The notes beneath the pieces were generated by a model, which saw only the letters and a program-made list of their open reading frames with translations, did no database searches and was not told where the DNA came from. Below, in pieces: positions 8,671 through 16,501 of a DNA stretch of 64,000 nucleotides. This DNA is from Coraliomargarita algicola (lineage in GTDB: Bacteria; Verrucomicrobiota; Verrucomicrobiia; Opitutales; Coraliomargaritaceae), in assembly GCF_033878955.1 (NCBI RefSeq), contig NZ_CP138858.1, forward strand, positions 930,001 to 994,000, read 5' to 3'. Position 1 is the first letter of the stretch; each line of letters starts with the position of its first letter. A program made the translations under genes and the position numbers.

Positions 8671-11001
8671 CTAGTTTGAACATTGAAGCATCTCAGAGTG
8701 ATTCAACTGCCAGTCCACCAGACCAAGCTGACGTAAATCCTGAATAGCGCCCTCAACTTGCCCAGGTTTGTAAACTTTATTAATATCCACTTTAGCGTCA
8801 TTAAAAGGCGAAGCCCCAGAACTGCCCACGAAGTTAACTTCCGTGCCAGTCGGCTTGACTGAAAACTCCGGGATATAGAAATAATTGGATACCAAGTTAA
8901 TTGAAGGAGAGGTTCCTTCGATTATAATTCCCGGCGATGGATTACTCTTATGCTGGTAAAACTGACTCGCCACGAAATTCACTTCCCCGACGTAATTACG
9001 TATGTGGATAAAGCGGTCAGCTTTGACAAAGCCCAATGTCAACCGCCCCGCAACGTCACCAGCTTTTCCAGTGAGCACAATCGCTTCGGGCGGTGCTTGT
9101 TCTTCATAAAAATCACTTGCGACAAAAGACTGACTGTCTTCCACGAATATACTGTGCTTCGTCAAAGTTGCTAATCGAGTCATCACCCCAAGAAAACCGC
9201 CGCGGCTTTCACCACGCACCCAAAACGTGCCCTCATAACCAACCGTCTGCAGAATTGTCGCAGCTCCTGAATCAATAAACTGAAGGTTCCCCTCTGTATT
9301 GTGTAAGATAACAGTGTCATGTGCTGCCAATCCCTCTAACCTAATCCCAAGCTGAAAAGGAAGTTCCAAATACTTACCAGTTACATAGACGGTATCATAA
9401 ATCACACGTGATCCTGACTCAGACGGAAGCTGACGAATATCCGCACCTTTTCCATCGAATACACCAATTTTATAAGTGCGCACCCGCCAACCTTCATCGC
9501 GGTCCTCTTTTCGTATCTCAAGCGCAGTACGTTTGATGCGGAAGGTATCCAAGCGCAAGGAGCCTCCGGCAGAGACGACAATCGCATCCGAGTCTGGATC
9601 GCCATCAAAATAAATTTCACTATAGACCGTCCCTCCACCGAAAGAATAATCACGACCTTCCAAGCGTAAGCTACGTGTCACGCGATATTTCCCATGTGGC
9701 AAATAAACCTGAGCATGTTTACCATGAGCTTTGGCCGCTGCTATCGCGGCCTCGATGGCAGCAGTGTCATCCGCCTGACCATCACCAAGCGCACCGAACT
9801 CTTCGACGACATCAAAATAGCGCGTTGGCACTTGAACCGAACGAGGCATAAATTCCATGTCGGCATGCAAGCTGAGCGGAGAGGCGTCCAAGAGCTCGGT
9901 TGTCACATAGCTATCAGAGTCCGATAAAAACAACCGCTCCACGCCTACAATCGAATTGGCCGCATGAACTATTTGTTGTCCACGCTTAGCGTTTATTGCG
10001 GCGTTCTTTTGTTCTGCATTCTCAAAACGGTTATCAAATAGGAGCATCGGAGCACCGGACGCTTTGATCGCGGACGCATCCTGCCAATCTACAACAAGGC
10101 AATTTTCAACCGTAAACGGCGATACAGAATTAATAAACTCCAGAAAAGTCCCCGAACCCACCGAAACCGTGCGGCGGATGCTGCTGGAGTGCTCGGGGTT
10201 GGCAAACACATCCAATTCATTATTCTCGAAGCGACTGTTACGGACATAAAAATTACCATTCACACACTCCACGCCCATGCGCGTATTGTCACGAAAGGTG
10301 CATCCATCGAAGGTAAAATTGTAGTCGTTAAATTTGTTGAAAGTGATGCCAGTGCCACAGTTTTCAAAAACCATATACTGAAATGTGGTCTCCGCACTCG
10401 CGCCTCCCAGGGTGTCATCCAAGTCGCCAAAGAGAATTCCATATTCAGTGAAATTTCGCATGGTAATGAATTCATGATACAAATGCGTTTCAAAGAGCAT
10501 TTTTTCCGGCAGACGGTTATCATGATACATGCCGACCCGAGCCTTGTGACCACCGTCGAAGACCAGACCTTCCATTCGATAATGCAAGACGCCACGCATG
10601 CGGAGCATAACCGCACCTGGTTTACCATCATACTTCAAAACCGTATCCGCACCATGTCCATAGATCCCGATCCCCATCAGGCGTTTCTCGCGCGGATTCC
10701 CCTCCTGAGCCTTCATGAGTAGCAACTCGCGCGTAATGCGATATTCGCCAGGGGGAAAATACAGCACGCTACCAGGGCGCATGGCAGTCAATAGTGTTTG
10801 CAATGCATCGGTATCATCGGTCTCACCATCGCCAATCGCACCATGTTCCAAAACATTGACCCAGTCACTAGCAGGCACCCAATCAATGACGGGGATTTGA
10901 GCACGACCATGAAGCATCAATGAAGTTGCCATGAAAAGTAACAGGTAGTAACAAAAGTAAACAGGTGCTCTTGGGATAGAGATCGACATATTAATGGGCA
11001 T
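8671..11001 (-). CDS. Secreted right-handed beta-helix protein with two pectate-lyase-3 modules
   Basis: About 776 residues with a signal peptide ending near LHGRAQ. Two repeats of the Pectate_lyase_3 entry motif are visible: EHGAIGDGETDDT near residue 55 and EEFGALGDGQADDT near residue 405, each followed by VLYFPPGEYRITR or VYLPHGKYRVTR. The rest has the Asn- and Gly-rich short-strand pattern of parallel beta-helices. Such proteins act on polysaccharides (lyase, hydrolase or epimerase); which activity applies cannot be read from sequence. Start choice is uncertain: ATG at 11001 or 10989, while TTG at 11010 would extend it slightly. No clear ribosome binding site precedes any of them. The downstream lipoprotein gene follows after about 25 bp, so the two probably form one unit. 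Confidence 0.8.
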   Translation of the reverse strand: MPINMSISIPRAPVYFCYYLLLFMATSLMLHGRAQIPVIDWVPASDWVNVLEHGAIGDGETDDTDALQTLLTAMRPGSVLYFPPGEYRITRELLLMKAQEGNPREKRLMGIGIYGHGADTVLKYDGKPGAVMLRMRGVLHYRMEGLVFDGGHKARVGMYHDNRLPEKMLFETHLYHEFITMRNFTEYGILFGDLDDTLGGASAETTFQYMVFENCGTGITFNKFNDYNFTFDGCTFRDNTRMGVECVNGNFYVRNSRFENNELDVFANPEHSSSIRRTVSVGSGTFLEFINSVSPFTVENCLVVDWQDASAIKASGAPMLLFDNRFENAEQKNAAINAKRGQQIVHAANSIVGVERLFLSDSDSYVTTELLDASPLSLHADMEFMPRSVQVPTRYFDVVEEFGALGDGQADDTAAIEAAIAAAKAHGKHAQVYLPHGKYRVTRSLRLEGRDYSFGGGTVYSEIYFDGDPDSDAIVVSAGGSLRLDTFRIKRTALEIRKEDRDEGWRVRTYKIGVFDGKGADIRQLPSESGSRVIYDTVYVTGKYLELPFQLGIRLEGLAAHDTVILHNTEGNLQFIDSGAATILQTVGYEGTFWVRGESRGGFLGVMTRLATLTKHSIFVEDSQSFVASDFYEEQAPPEAIVLTGKAGDVAGRLTLGFVKADRFIHIRNYVGEVNFVASQFYQHKSNPSPGIIIEGTSPSINLVSNYFYIPEFSVKPTGTEVNFVGSSGASPFNDAKVDINKVYKPGQVEGAIQDLRQLGLVDWQLNHSEMLQCSN

Positions 11002-11057
11002 TGAGGGCAACAGGCACAGAACCGTGATGGTTCAAACAAAAGGATGAACAACACTGT

Positions 11058-11090
11058 AAAAAAGCATGGCCTGCCTAAGCAGACCATGCT
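11058..11090 (-). terminator. Rho-independent terminator after the PEP-CTERM gene
   Basis: On the minus strand a 12-bp stem (11063-11074 with 11079-11090, one G-U type mismatch) has a 4-nt loop and is followed at once by five T residues. It lies about 80 bp after the stop of the 11170-11955 gene and closes the regulator/PEP-CTERM unit. The beta-helix gene then needs its own promoter in the remaining leader, where none was recognised. Confidence 0.8.
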
Positions 11091-11169
11091 GTGTAAATCA
11101 TAGGAAAGATATTATAGCTAATCAGCCTACCTTCAGCCAACTAGACAAGAATCCTAAAATAAAAAGAAC

Positions 11170-11955
11170 TTATCGACGGCGACGCATCGAAACCAACCCG
11201 AATGCCAGTAGACCACCAACGAACGCAAAGCTGGAAGGCTCAGGAATCGAAGTTAGCGTTAGATACTGGTAGGAATTACCTTGATCTGTGCGCCCATCAA
11301 ACTGCAGGATAATCCCAGTTAAATCAGAACCGACGCTAATGGAGTTACCATTGACGCCCACTGTCTGATCATCCAAATCCACTTGAATTTCAGAACCACC
11401 ATCAGCTGTAAAGTAACCAGTAATCGTCCCTACATTCGTTGTATCATTCCAGTCTAGAACCATGCGTAAAGTACCTGTAATCGGATTTGTATTAGAGCCG
11501 CTGTAATCATCCCCGAGGTTGCCACCATCATTCGCATTATTATTTGCAATTCCTTCCCAGAACTCAAAATCTCCACTAGCCCGAAGTCCGATAGTTGCCC
11601 AAGATTCTGAGAAATAGCTACCAGCGACAGGATTTGAGGAGGTAAAACCAATACCAGAGAAGCCACTATCCACAGTAAGCCCCACCGATAACTCATATAC
11701 ACCCGTAGTAAAAGCATATGCAAGAGCTGCACCGCCTCTGGTACTTACATCTCCATCGGCATAAATGAAATTAGGCCCATCGCCAGAAGAGCCGCCCACA
11801 GACCAAGTCGCAGTGCCGCCATCAACAGTCGTGCCGTTCAATGCATCGGTCTCTTCACCGGCATAGTCGGTAAAGTCGTGATCAAAAATAGTTGTCTGCG
11901 CATTCGAAGCGGTCAACGCGTATAGTGTCAGTCCTAGAATTGAGATATGTTTCAT
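11170..11955 (-). CDS. PEP-CTERM sorting domain protein (261 aa)
   Basis: Has an N-terminal signal peptide (ALTASNAQ), a beta-sandwich body of about 200 residues and a classic C-terminal sorting tail: the PEP motif in SIPEPSSFAF, a hydrophobic helix, then an RRRR cluster at the end. By analogy with characterised systems, the tail is recognised and cut by a membrane exosortase; one is encoded in this window at 62153-62968. The body is homologous to the 11994 and 3565 proteins (YADGDVSTRGGA, GDFEFWEG, DDQTVGVNGN) and may bind sugars. It follows the upstream paralogue by 38 bp and is probably co-transcribed. A strong terminator follows. Confidence 0.9.
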   Translation of the reverse strand: MKHISILGLTLYALTASNAQTTIFDHDFTDYAGEETDALNGTTVDGGTATWSVGGSSGDGPNFIYADGDVSTRGGAALAYAFTTGVYELSVGLTVDSGFSGIGFTSSNPVAGSYFSESWATIGLRASGDFEFWEGIANNNANDGGNLGDDYSGSNTNPITGTLRMVLDWNDTTNVGTITGYFTADGGSEIQVDLDDQTVGVNGNSISVGSDLTGIILQFDGRTDQGNSYQYLTLTSIPEPSSFAFVGGLLAFGLVSMRRRR

Positions 11956-11993
11956 ACTAATGGTATTGTTTGGGTTGGGTATATATTACAAAG

Positions 11994-12764
11994 CTATCGA
12001 CGACGAACCGTGACGAGTCCAAGCGCCAGGAGGCCACCGAGAAACGCGAAGCTAGAGGGCTCAGGAATGGCGGTCAGAGTGAAGGTTTCATAGCTCCCCC
12101 CTGCAGATGTAAACCCAACACCAAGCAAATCAGCACCGGGTGAAATTGTATTACCATTAATTCCTCCTGTATTAGAATCCAGATCAATCTGAATTTCAGA
12201 GCCTCCATCAGGAGTATAATAACCGACAATAGAGCCAGTATTGGTTGTATCGTCCCAATCCAGAATCATACGTAATGTTCCGTCTGTTTGACCATTAATT
12301 CCATAGGACGCAAGCGTACCCCCATCGTTTCCACCACCAGTCCCTAGTCCCTCGAAGAATTCAAACTCACCAGTAGATCCACCCCGAAGCCCAAATGAAG
12401 CAACTTGTTGCGAGTAATAGGAATTCGTAGGAACGGTCGCAGAAACTGAGAATCCAATAGTGCTCAAACTACCTGCATTAAGTGTAGCCGTAAGCTCATA
12501 GACCCCCGTGGTAAAGGTATAAGCCAACATAGCACTTCCGCGAGTGACATCGCCATTCGCATAAATGTAAGGAGCTTCCTCAGGGTCTTTACCTGTAAAA
12601 CCTGCCACAGACCAAGTGGCACTGCCGCCATCGACAGTCGTGCCGCCTAGGCCATCTGTAGCCCCACCCGCATAATCGGTAAAGTCGTGATCGAAAATAA
12701 TCGTCTGGGCATTGACCAAAGTTGCCGCAAATAATGTAAGTCCAAGAATTGGTATAGTTTTCAT
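11994..12764 (-). CDS. PEP-CTERM sorting domain protein (256 aa)
   Basis: Tandem paralogue of the 11170-11955 product, with a signal peptide (LVNAQ), the same DHDFTDYAGG opening, a beta-sandwich body (YANGDVTRGSAML, GEFEFFEG, DLDSNTGGINGN) and the sorting tail IPEPSSFAFLGG, hydrophobic helix, then RRR. It is expected to be exported and processed by an exosortase, then held at the cell surface. It starts 50 bp after the regulator stop codon, so the regulator and both PEP-CTERM genes may form one operon from the divergent promoter at 13944-13970. No sigma-54 type promoter was seen directly upstream. Confidence 0.9.
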   Translation of the reverse strand: MKTIPILGLTLFAATLVNAQTIIFDHDFTDYAGGATDGLGGTTVDGGSATWSVAGFTGKDPEEAPYIYANGDVTRGSAMLAYTFTTGVYELTATLNAGSLSTIGFSVSATVPTNSYYSQQVASFGLRGGSTGEFEFFEGLGTGGGNDGGTLASYGINGQTDGTLRMILDWDDTTNTGSIVGYYTPDGGSEIQIDLDSNTGGINGNTISPGADLLGVGFTSAGGSYETFTLTAIPEPSSFAFLGGLLALGLVTVRRR

Positions 12765-12814
12765 AATATTATTAGGTTGAGTTGTAGGTTTGAAGAAAAG
12801 TAAACGACAAGAAG

Positions 12815-13903
12815 CTATTTCAGATGACCTCTCACAATTGCTGGAGGACGCGGTTCATCAGGTTCCTCCATAAGCGCTTCGAGCTCGGAAAACATGACTT
12901 CAACGATTTCCTGTGAATCGTATTCAATGAGATTCAGACGGTTCGCCCAGTCATAGAGCGTATCGCTGCCTTTGTTCGACTGTGACACAATCTTCACATC
13001 TTTGCCGACAGCAGCGCCAAGATGTTCCATTTCCGCACAGACTCCGCGGGCAAGCATATCGTCTTTTATAATTAATGCTTCTGGCAGGCGACCGGCATTC
13101 TTTTCATAGAGGGATAACATCATCGCCCGCCCTTCGGCTTCATAGCGATCCGGTGATACGAAATCCGGACCAGGAAGACACTGCACCCAATCGGGATTAA
13201 TAACAACGCCCTTAGCACGCGCAACCCGCTCAAAGACTTCTTGATGGAGCGGCAAGGTACCCAGCAGACCAACCGAACGAGCTCCCCTAGCTTCCATGGC
13301 TCTAAAGGACTGTTCCATAAAATCCTCCATGTCTAAGTCGATCAAACCATAGCCAGAGGTACTTTGACTCAAGACAACCATCGGAACTCCATACGAACGA
13401 AGTAACCGATCCTGCTTTGGATTCCGTATGTTCGCGGCAATAATACCATCGAGACGCCCACTTGAAAGTGCATCTTCCAAATCCTGATGAATGTAATCAT
13501 CTTCATCGCGACCGAGTAGGGGCGTATTCAAATAGAAGGAAAAAGCCTCGTTATGCCGCAACGCCCGCTGCTCACATGCCTGCATCAATAATCGATAAAA
13601 AGGCGAACTACCCGCCCCAAAAATATTGCGCCCGAAAACCAAACCGATCCGTTTTTGATCGATCCTCGAGGAGACATAAATCCCACTTCCCCGCTTGCGA
13701 CGGATTAGGCCCATCTCCTCCAAGCGCCCCAAACTCCTGTCAATCGTCGAAACCGTCACTCCAAACATCTTCGACAACTCAACAATCGTCGGCAACTTCA
13801 TGCCCGCCCCATACTCGCGTGCCATAATCGCGATTTGTTCAACAATCTGCGTCTGCTTGCGAGAAGCTTTGGCCTGAGGTGCACTGGAATGAGGTGATGG
13901 CAT
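12815..13903 (-). CDS. GntR-headed, LacI-type sugar-responsive transcriptional regulator
   Basis: A 362-residue regulator. Residues about 15-80 form a GntR winged helix (GMKLPTIVELSKMFGVTVSTIDRS is spread over its recognition region, ending in RRKRGSGIYV). Residues about 84-350 have the periplasmic-binding-protein fold of LacI/GalR sensors (IGLVFGRN, GRLDGIIAAN, GVPMVVLSQS, EALIIKDDMLARG). This architecture is the one seen in AraR-type regulators, which usually repress sugar-degradation genes until a sugar binds. It starts 41 bp from the double operator at 13944-13970, so autoregulation and control of the divergent operon are likely. The inducer is unknown; a galactose-containing oligosaccharide is a guess from the GH42 neighbour. 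Confidence 0.88.
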   Translation of the reverse strand: MPSPHSSAPQAKASRKQTQIVEQIAIMAREYGAGMKLPTIVELSKMFGVTVSTIDRSLGRLEEMGLIRRKRGSGIYVSSRIDQKRIGLVFGRNIFGAGSSPFYRLLMQACEQRALRHNEAFSFYLNTPLLGRDEDDYIHQDLEDALSSGRLDGIIAANIRNPKQDRLLRSYGVPMVVLSQSTSGYGLIDLDMEDFMEQSFRAMEARGARSVGLLGTLPLHQEVFERVARAKGVVINPDWVQCLPGPDFVSPDRYEAEGRAMMLSLYEKNAGRLPEALIIKDDMLARGVCAEMEHLGAAVGKDVKIVSQSNKGSDTLYDWANRLNLIEYDSQEIVEVMFSELEALMEEPDEPRPPAIVRGHLK

Positions 13904-13943
13904 AGAAAGAAGTCTTACAACGTAGTAATCATATAATAGCTAA

Positions 13944-13970
13944 ATTATTGTAGAATAATTATTGTAGAAT
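13944..13970. promoter_or_regulatory. Double operator copy 2 in the divergent control region
   Basis: Two perfect direct copies of ATTATTGTAGAAT with a 14-bp period and a palindromic junction. It differs from the copy at 4361-4387 by a single base. The minus strand reads TACAAT in the distal half, a good -10 for the regulator gene (about 37-nt leader), and TTGAC lies 19 bp before the proximal half. It is the most plausible binding site of the regulator encoded next to it. Confidence 0.6.
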
Positions 13971-13990
13971 CAATTTGAGTATGCTCTAAG
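13962..13990 (+). promoter_or_regulatory. Candidate promoter of the 14015-21400 operon
   Basis: TTGTAG, a 17-bp spacer and TCTAAG, each matching four of six consensus positions, lie 25 bp before the first ATG. The -35 element falls inside the operator's second half, so a bound repressor would block it. The match is modest. Confidence 0.35.
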
Positions 13991-14014
13991 TCAAGAATAT
14001 TTAACAAAAGCCAC

Positions 14015-15760
14015 ATGACAGTCGCCAGCCCTAAACCCAAGCCACTCGCCAGTCTCACTGCATTCGAGCAAAAGCAACTGCACAGAGCTGTTGCTCAAGC
14101 ACGGAAAGATTACGACCGAGCCAATCACATGCTGCGCACACCTTTCGCAAGCCCCGGTTACCACACAACCTACAAGGGGGAAACCGTCCACGAAACACGA
14201 CAATCACTGAAATTCGCAGTGGCACTACTGGACACGGGGCGCCCAGAAGACCTAAGTGATGCGATCGACATCTTGAATCAAGTAATCTCCCTGCAGGATC
14301 AAGATTCGAATAGCGAAACCTATGGAATCTGGCCTTGGTTTCTGGAAGAATCAATTCAAGAAATGGCTCCACCGGACTGGAACTGGGCAGATTTCTGCGG
14401 CACGCAACTGGTAGAAGCGCGACTGACGCACGCGGATCGTTTGCCGACCGAAGTTTTAGCCCGCATAGATGAGTCAATCCGACACGCCGCCAACTCCATC
14501 CAAAAGCGAAATGTCCCGATTAACTACACAAATATTGTGGTGATGGGTAGCTTCGTGGTACTCATGGCCGGAGAGATTCTTCAGGACAATAAATTTACCC
14601 GCTATGCCACAGAGCGCCTGAAAGAATTCCACAGCTTCACCATCAAACAAGGAACTTTCGCCGAATACAATAGCCCCCCTTACACTAACGTCACCTTAAA
14701 CGAGCTGCGCCGCCTACAGCGTTATACTCAAAGCCCAGAACTGAAAGAACGGATCGACACACTCTACACCTTGGCGTGGCAAGAGATCGCCGAGTTTTAC
14801 CACCCGCAGACTGGACAGTGGTCAGGGCCCCACAGCCGATGCTATGAAACATTACTAACACCTCAAATTGAAGGTAATATCCATCGGGCCCTGGGGATGG
14901 AGAATCCGGATGAAGTCCCAAGCTTGGAACAACACCGACTATCACACCGTTGCCCGGACTCACTCCGACACTACTTTACTCAGAACAGTCAGTCCCTCCA
15001 AGAGCCACGCACCCTAACGAAAATATTTTCTCAAGATCCCCCAAGGATTGTGGGCACTACTTATCTAGAACCGGCATTCTCACTTGGTAGCGTCAATTAC
15101 AGCGACTTGTTCAATCAACGCCGCTCGCTCCTTGCCTATTGGGGCGATACTAAACAGGTCCGCTCGCTCCGTATGCGCTTCCTACATGATGACTACGACT
15201 TCACGGCCATGCAGTTTTATTCAGCACAAAACCTTGGCAATATTCTAGCAGGCATCGGCTTTGCGACCGACGGCGGCGACAGGCACCCTTACTTCGACCG
15301 CCTGACGGACGGACAGTTTGAAGCCAGTGATTTGCGATTACGCTTTGAAGCCGAGGGAGTGAGAATTGATCACACTAAAGCAAGCCAAGTCAATTGCGAA
15401 GAAGGCTATGGCATCTTTGAGTTAGATGGCCTTTATTTATCGCTCCAAATGATTGAGGCATATTTCGGGAAACACCGGGGACAAATGGAAATCACCCAAA
15501 CTAGCGACCGATACATAATTGACATCGTATTTTATTCCGGCCCACGCAAGACCTTCTCTTTTCCCGAGCATGGCCACAAACAACAAGTCGCCATCGCATT
15601 TAATGCCTCCTTATCGAGCACCCCAGACACATCCGCCCCAACTACTGCCTCAGTCTGCTACGATAGCAGTGGCTGGACTCAATATACATGGAATGCGCTT
15701 GAAATCGAAGTGAAAACGACACCAGCGTCTTTGGAATACATGAAAAGAAGCGTCGAATAA
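14015..15760 (+). CDS. Predicted alpha-toroid plus beta-sandwich protein of unknown family (carbohydrate-active?)
   Basis: A 581-residue protein without signal peptide. I do not recognise the family with certainty. Residues about 1-290 are helix-rich with spaced Trp, Tyr and His, like the (alpha/alpha) barrels of polysaccharide lyases and glucuronyl hydrolases; landmarks are EYNSPPYTNVTL and GPHSRCYETLL. The second half is strand-rich (GYGIFELDGLYLSLQM, DIVFYSGPRKTF) and could be the sandwich that follows the toroid in heparinase-like lyases. It is the first gene of a plus-strand run that includes GH42 and an SGNH esterase, directly behind the divergent operator. A role in intracellular oligosaccharide breakdown is inferred from this context. 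Confidence 0.6.
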   Translation: MTVASPKPKPLASLTAFEQKQLHRAVAQARKDYDRANHMLRTPFASPGYHTTYKGETVHETRQSLKFAVALLDTGRPEDLSDAIDILNQVISLQDQDSNSETYGIWPWFLEESIQEMAPPDWNWADFCGTQLVEARLTHADRLPTEVLARIDESIRHAANSIQKRNVPINYTNIVVMGSFVVLMAGEILQDNKFTRYATERLKEFHSFTIKQGTFAEYNSPPYTNVTLNELRRLQRYTQSPELKERIDTLYTLAWQEIAEFYHPQTGQWSGPHSRCYETLLTPQIEGNIHRALGMENPDEVPSLEQHRLSHRCPDSLRHYFTQNSQSLQEPRTLTKIFSQDPPRIVGTTYLEPAFSLGSVNYSDLFNQRRSLLAYWGDTKQVRSLRMRFLHDDYDFTAMQFYSAQNLGNILAGIGFATDGGDRHPYFDRLTDGQFEASDLRLRFEAEGVRIDHTKASQVNCEEGYGIFELDGLYLSLQMIEAYFGKHRGQMEITQTSDRYIIDIVFYSGPRKTFSFPEHGHKQQVAIAFNASLSSTPDTSAPTTASVCYDSSGWTQYTWNALEIEVKTTPASLEYMKRSVE

Positions 15761-15786
15761 TTCGTAATCCCCGAATCCCCCAAACG

Positions 15787-16467
15787 ATGAATTACCCCCA
15801 CCTCACACACGCATCAAAACGAAAAGCATTCACCCTGATCGAACTGCTTATAGTCCTCACTATTATCGTCATTTTGGCATCTCTTCTACTCCCCGCAATG
15901 AGTCAAGGACGCGCAGCAGCTAATAATTCGAAGTGCCTGAACAACTTACGGAGCCTGGGCATCGCCTCTAAGCTTTACACGATGGAGGATTCGCGCCAAA
16001 CGAATCCGAGCATGACCACCTGGCACGATGAACTCCTTCGCTATCTGGAGTATCCGGAGGACGTCACCACGTTAATCGACCTACAAAAACTACCTCCGGA
16101 AACAGCACAAAACATGGCTCTCTGGTGCCCAGCCTTGAATTTCAATGAGGCTGATTCAATTGTGCAAAGGGACAGAAGTTGTTATGGCATCAATATGAGC
16201 TACTTTGCGTCTGGCCACAACAACAATCCGGATAAACGGATAACGGCATTTGATGTTGGCGCAGATGCTGCGGAAATTATCGCGTTCCTCGACGCCACCA
16301 GCCGAAATGTCTTCCATTCAACGCCTTCCCGCATCGGCACAGGACGACACGGCGATAACGTCAATGTAGTTTTCGTAGATGGTCACGTCGAAAGTGTCCC
16401 TTACAACGGAACAGAGACTGAACTCGACCCGGAGTGGCGTAAAATGTTCGACGGGCCCAATCGATAA
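15787..16467 (+). CDS. Pseudopilin-like protein with prepilin cleavage site and H-X9-DG motif
   Basis: A 226-residue protein. Near the N-terminus it has the type IV prepilin/type II secretion signal: a basic stretch (KRKAFTLIELL) and one long hydrophobic helix to about residue 40, with cleavage expected before the Phe of FTLIE. At the C-terminus is the H-X9-DG element (His, nine residues, then DG in VDGHVE) that defines a large protein group in Verrucomicrobia, Planctomycetes and Lentisphaerae. The role of these proteins is unresolved; they are thought to be surface or secretion-related. It sits 26 bp after the toroid gene and 34 bp before GH42, inside the sugar operon. Confidence 0.85.
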   Translation: MNYPHLTHASKRKAFTLIELLIVLTIIVILASLLLPAMSQGRAAANNSKCLNNLRSLGIASKLYTMEDSRQTNPSMTTWHDELLRYLEYPEDVTTLIDLQKLPPETAQNMALWCPALNFNEADSIVQRDRSCYGINMSYFASGHNNNPDKRITAFDVGADAAEIIAFLDATSRNVFHSTPSRIGTGRHGDNVNVVFVDGHVESVPYNGTETELDPEWRKMFDGPNR

Positions 16468-16501
16468 CCCTCTCAACTCATCCCCAAACAAAAAAGCAAA
16501 T

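Noticed and set aside
10189..10722. Plus-strand reading frame of 177 codons
   Set aside because: Antisense to the beta-helix protein gene, whose motifs are unambiguous.
16379..16501. N-terminal extension of the GH42 enzyme
   Set aside because: It overlaps the pseudopilin gene and lacks homology; MLFGTSYYPE at 16502 is the family-typical start.
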